From the NCBI GenBank assembly GCA_963724825.1, contig CAVRWT010000001.1:1-64000 (forward strand): a stretch of 64,000 nucleotides of DNA. Reading direction: 5' to 3'. Below the pieces are notes generated by a model that was not told where the DNA came from, did not search any database, and saw nothing but the letters and a program-made list of their open reading frames with translations. Shown here in pieces: positions 61,264-64,000 of the stretch. Numbering within the stretch: the stretch's first letter is position 1; every line of letters starts with the position of its first letter. Both the position numbers and the translations under genes were made by a program. Source of the stretch: JALYNX01 sp963724825. GTDB taxonomy: Bacteria > Actinomycetota > Acidimicrobiia > Spongiisociales > ZC4RG35.

Positions 61264-61385
61264 TTTATGCCGGCCGACTTTGCCCTCGGCCCACCCTCAG
61301 CTGCCGCCGCGCCAAGACATCGCGCCGGCGTCGCCTCGGGCAAACAGACGCCGGTCGGCCGGAGCTTCCGCCGCGCAGTGAGGTT

Positions 61386-61428
61386 GTCCCCCTGCGAAGC
61401 GGGGGGACGCCCGACCTTCGGTCGGGCG
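61386..61428. terminator. Tandem hairpins between convergent genes
   Basis: A 10-base stem with a GAA loop (61386-61395 with 61399-61408, one G-T pair) is followed directly by a perfect 9-base stem (61408-61416 with 61420-61428). They lie between the ends of the convergent maoC-like and SDR genes. No long T-run, so a bidirectional transcription barrier is suggested rather than proved. Confidence 0.55.
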
Positions 61429-61438
61429 AGGGGGGCAC

Positions 61439-62138
61439 CTACGACAGACTTCGTCCTCCCCCGACCACGATCACCTCGCCCGTGATGTATGAGGAGAGCG
61501 GGGTGAGCAGGAACCACACCAGATTGGCCACCTCGTCCGGCGTTCCCATTCTCTGCAGGGGGATCGCCGCCACCATCCTGTCTCTCACGTCCTCGGGGAT
61601 CCCCATGCTCATCTCCGAGGAGATCAGCCCCGGCGCCACGGCATTCACTCTGATTCGCAGGGGCCAGCGAAAGCGCCAGGGCACGGGTTAGCCCCACCAC
61701 TCCGCCTTTGGACATCGAGTAGTTGAACTGGCCGAAGTTGCCCAGATAGGCCCGCGAGGCGATGTTGACGATCGAGGCGCCGTCGCTCATCAGCGGAGCC
61801 AACTCCACGCAAAGCCGGTATGCCGCGCCCAGGTTCACCTCGAGCACCGAGCGGAAGTCCTCGTCAGTCATGTTGATGAGGCGTGAGTCCCTGGTGATCC
61901 CGGCGTTGTTCACCAGTCCGAGCAAGGGGAGCCCCGAGTCCTCGACGGCCTTGCGGACGGTTGCCGGGCCCTCGGGCGAGGTGAGGTCGACTTGAACCGC
62001 GGTGATCTGTTCGGCCAAGGCCAGCTCGGGGGCGAGGTCGACGCCGATCACCGTGAGTGGCCCGGTGCTCGCCATCTTCTCGGCGATGACCCGCCCGATG
62101 CCGCGGGCGGCACCGGTGACGACGATCACCCCGTTCAA
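61439..62138 (-). CDS. FabG-like short-chain dehydrogenase (frame break near 61655)
   Basis: Starting at TTG 62138 (in an overlap with the upstream TGA) the protein reads VIVVTGAARGIGRVIAEKM, LVNNAGITRDSRL and the catalytic FNYSMSKGGVVGL. After a one-base change near 61655 it continues IRVNAVAPGLISSEM and ITGEVIVVGGG. This is a 3-oxoacyl-(ACP/CoA) reductase type. The break follows a run of C/G, so an indel is likely. Confidence 0.82.
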
Positions 62139-62503
62139 GGCAGGGCCTTGCCGATGTGGTCGGGGCCGATCCTCAAGACCTCGCCGGTCACATCGGATGA
62201 TTCCATCAGCCGGTCGGCCCAATTCGAAACGTGATCCGGGTCGACCCCCTCGGAAACGGCAATGAGGTTGGCCGTCCAACCGTCTCTGACCCCCTCCAAC
62301 GCAGCGGTTCTCGCCGCGGAGAGCAGACCGGTGGCCAGCATCGCTTTCCCGGCGCCCCGGCGTCCCAGCAGGTCGTCGTTGTGCACCACGTAGACGATTG
62401 ACTCCCCGGCCCGGGCTGCGTCCCGGCTCGCTTCGAATGCTCTGGTGAGTGCGTCGAGGACCTCGGTCCAGTCGTCGCTCACCTCCGGTGCCCAGTGGAT
62501 CAC
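62135..62503 (-). CDS. Truncated SDR-like partner protein
   Basis: The 122-residue protein lacks the GxxxGxG cofactor motif and the catalytic Tyr-Lys pair. It still resembles the second half of an SDR: GAGKAMLATGLLSAARTAALE, NLIAVSEGVDPDHV and VTGEVLRIGPDHIGKALP. Its stop overlaps the start of the full SDR gene, so the two may form a complex. Function is not known. Confidence 0.65.
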   Translation of the reverse strand: MIHWAPEVSDDWTEVLDALTRAFEASRDAARAGESIVYVVHNDDLLGRRGAGKAMLATGLLSAARTAALEGVRDGWTANLIAVSEGVDPDHVSNWADRLMESSDVTGEVLRIGPDHIGKALP

Positions 62504-62507
62504 CGGG

Positions 62508-63689
62508 TCACGATACGACGGCGGTCCCGGCCTCCACCATTTGCTCGATGGTGCTGCTGTCGACCCCGAGCTCGCCCAGGATCGACACGGTGTGCTGTCC
62601 CAAAGTTGCCGGCGGGGTGGAGGCCCTCGCCGGTGAGCCGTCGACCCGGATCGGGGAGCCGGTGACCTTGATCACACCGGCGATCGGATGCTCCATTTCG
62701 ACCGTCATCTCGTTGTGTCGTGCCTGGGGGTCGGCGAAGGCCTCGGTCAGGGTCAGCACTCTCCCCGTCGGGAGTCCCACCTGCTCGAGAAGGTCGATCC
62801 AGTATTCGGCCGGCTCTGTCTTGAACACATTGCCGAGTCTCCGCGCCAGCTGGGCCCGATTCGTCATGCGTGACTCGTTGGTCGGATAGTCCTTGACCAG
62901 GTCGGGTCGCTCCAGCGCGTCGGCCAGCAGCTCGAAATGGCGCTCGGAGACGATCGCCAGGGTGAACGGGCCGTCAGACGCCTCAAACACCTGGTTCGGT
63001 GCGATGAACGGGCTGGCGGTACCGGTTCGGGTCGGCTGTTCACCCGAGGTGAAGGCGAGAGCGTTCCACCCTGACTGCACCGCCATCACGCCGTCCCGGA
63101 GCGAGACATCGATCCGGCATCCCCTCGATCGCTTGTCGACCAGAGCGGCGGACACTGCGAGTGCCGTGTTGGTTCCGGCCAGGTAGTCGCCGATGGAGGT
63201 CGCCGTCTTGTGTGGGCCATCCTTGGGGTCGCCGGTGATCGAGATCATCCCCGACTCACCTTGGAAGACCACATCGATCCCCGCCCGCCTGGCATATGGG
63301 CCCTCGGCGCCAAAGGCGGAGATCACCGCATAGATCAGCCTCGGGTTGAGATCGCGAGCCCGGACCTCTCCCAGGCCGAGACGATCCATGGCACCGAACC
63401 GGAGGTTGCTGATGACGACATCGGCCTTCTTGACCAGGTTGTCGAGGATCCGCTTCGAGAGCCAGTCTTTGGTGTCGAGGGCAAAGGACTCCTTGCCGCG
63501 GTTGACGGCCATGAAGAATGCGGATTCGCCGTTTTGGAAAGGGCCGAATTGGCGTCCCAGGTCGCCGTCGGGGGGTTCGACCTTGATGACCCTGGCGCCC
63601 AGGTCGCCGAGAAGCATGGCCGCGTATGGAGCCGCGATCAGATTGCCGAATTCGACGACGAGGGTGCCGTGAAGCGGGCCCTCAGACAC
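62508..63689 (-). CDS. Class III (CaiB/BaiF) CoA-transferase
   Basis: The 393-residue protein has LVVEFGNLIAAPYAAMLLGDLGARVIKVE at its start (read in parts: APYAAMLLGDLGARVIKVE) and GIDVVFQGESGMISITG around the catalytic Asp. It moves CoA between acids. GTG 63689 lies inside the end of the thiolase gene, an overlap of 8 bases. Confidence 0.9.
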   Translation of the reverse strand: MSEGPLHGTLVVEFGNLIAAPYAAMLLGDLGARVIKVEPPDGDLGRQFGPFQNGESAFFMAVNRGKESFALDTKDWLSKRILDNLVKKADVVISNLRFGAMDRLGLGEVRARDLNPRLIYAVISAFGAEGPYARRAGIDVVFQGESGMISITGDPKDGPHKTATSIGDYLAGTNTALAVSAALVDKRSRGCRIDVSLRDGVMAVQSGWNALAFTSGEQPTRTGTASPFIAPNQVFEASDGPFTLAIVSERHFELLADALERPDLVKDYPTNESRMTNRAQLARRLGNVFKTEPAEYWIDLLEQVGLPTGRVLTLTEAFADPQARHNEMTVEMEHPIAGVIKVTGSPIRVDGSPARASTPPATLGQHTVSILGELGVDSSTIEQMVEAGTAVVS

Positions 63690-64000
63690 GCTCGACAACC
63701 ACGGCGATCCCTTGCCCGACGCCGATGCACATGGTGGCGAGGCCGTAACGACCCTCTCGGCGGGCCAGCTCATGGACGAGGGTCACGAGGATGCGAGCCC
63801 CCGAGGCCCCGAGGGGGTGGCCGATGGCGATTGCGCCACCGTTCACGTTCACCTTGCCCTCATCGAGCTCGAGCAGCCGCATGCTGGCCAGCGCCTGGGA
63901 GGCGAAGGCCTCGTTGATCTCGATCAGGTCGAGGTCGTCCACCCCGATCCCCGCCCGTGTCAATGCTTTCTCCGAAGCGGGCACCGGGCCGATCCCCATG
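63682..64000 (-). CDS. Thiolase, C-terminal part (cut by window end)
   Basis: The visible 105 residues carry IEINEAFASQALAS, the conserved GGAIAIGHPLGASGAR with a catalytic His, and the final CIGVGQG with the second catalytic Cys. It is the C-terminal third of an acetyl-CoA acetyltransferase or 3-ketoacyl-CoA thiolase. The rest lies beyond position 64000. Confidence 0.92.
   Translation of the reverse strand, partial: MGIGPVPASEKALTRAGIGVDDLDLIEINEAFASQALASMRLLELDEGKVNVNGGAIAIGHPLGASGARILVTLVHELARREGRYGLATMCIGVGQGIAVVVERV

Overview
The window is high-GC bacterial chromosome, most likely from an uncultured actinobacterium (Acidimicrobiia-like). The assignment rests on inference from: an ECF sigma factor with an RskA-type anti-sigma factor, a Ddn-type F420-dependent reductase family member, two class III cyclases, a heliorhodopsin, a large acyl-CoA gene complement, and very many genes whose start codon lies 6-12 bases after a TANNNT box (leaderless transcripts). 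No rRNA, CRISPR array, prophage or insertion sequence was seen. Three tRNA genes are present (Phe, Asp, Lys).

Layout. 0-3.5 kb: an osmC-metY-metX operon on the minus strand behind a SAM riboswitch and a cysteine-rich leader ORF. 3.5-13.6 kb: lipoproteins, a His-rich membrane protein, a CPBP-like protein, tRNA-Asp/tRNA-Phe, two class III cyclase genes, a sigma/anti-sigma pair. 13.6-18.7 kb: alcohol dehydrogenase, thioesterase and a thiBPQ thiamine transporter under a TPP riboswitch. 18.8-23.6 kb: a carbohydrate cluster (two GT4 glycosyltransferases, a GH130 enzyme, an alpha/alpha-barrel protein). 23.9-31 kb: FabF-like synthase, SDR, acyl-CoA dehydrogenase, sirtuin, Cys/Met PLP enzyme, HpcH/HpaI aldolase. 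31-33.9 kb: a tightly overlapped operon of ferredoxin, three small exported or anchored proteins, ApbE flavin transferase and a ferric-reductase-like haem membrane protein. 34-41.5 kb: STAS fragment, AhpD-like protein, Ddn-like protein, SulP transporter, heliorhodopsin, a photolyase and a two-domain fasciclin lipoprotein, the last two with many frame breaks. 42-50 kb: RibD-like reductase, tRNA-Lys, lipoprotein, an endonuclease IV/LigD-polymerase fusion, a HisA-like/VOC fusion, P5C dehydrogenase and a PAS membrane protein. 50-64 kb: PlsY and a flippase-like protein, Bcp peroxiredoxin, then mostly acyl-CoA metabolism (biotin carboxylase, carboxyltransferase, ferredoxin, MaoC, SDRs, class III CoA-transferase, thiolase).

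How the genes work together. The met operon feeds homocysteine synthesis by direct sulfhydrylation and appears to sense both SAM and cysteine supply. The thi genes import thiamine. The 54-64 kb block looks like a branched-chain or cyclic acyl-CoA degradation set. The strongest leads for something new are the AP-endonuclease/polymerase fusion, the ferredoxin-ApbE-haem membrane operon, the tandem SAM/cysteine leader, and the heliorhodopsin next to a photolyase.

A caution: about fifteen genes are split by one or a few frame changes while conserved motifs continue in the next frame, sometimes at homopolymers. This reads mostly as indel error in the assembly, so those genes are annotated over their whole extent.
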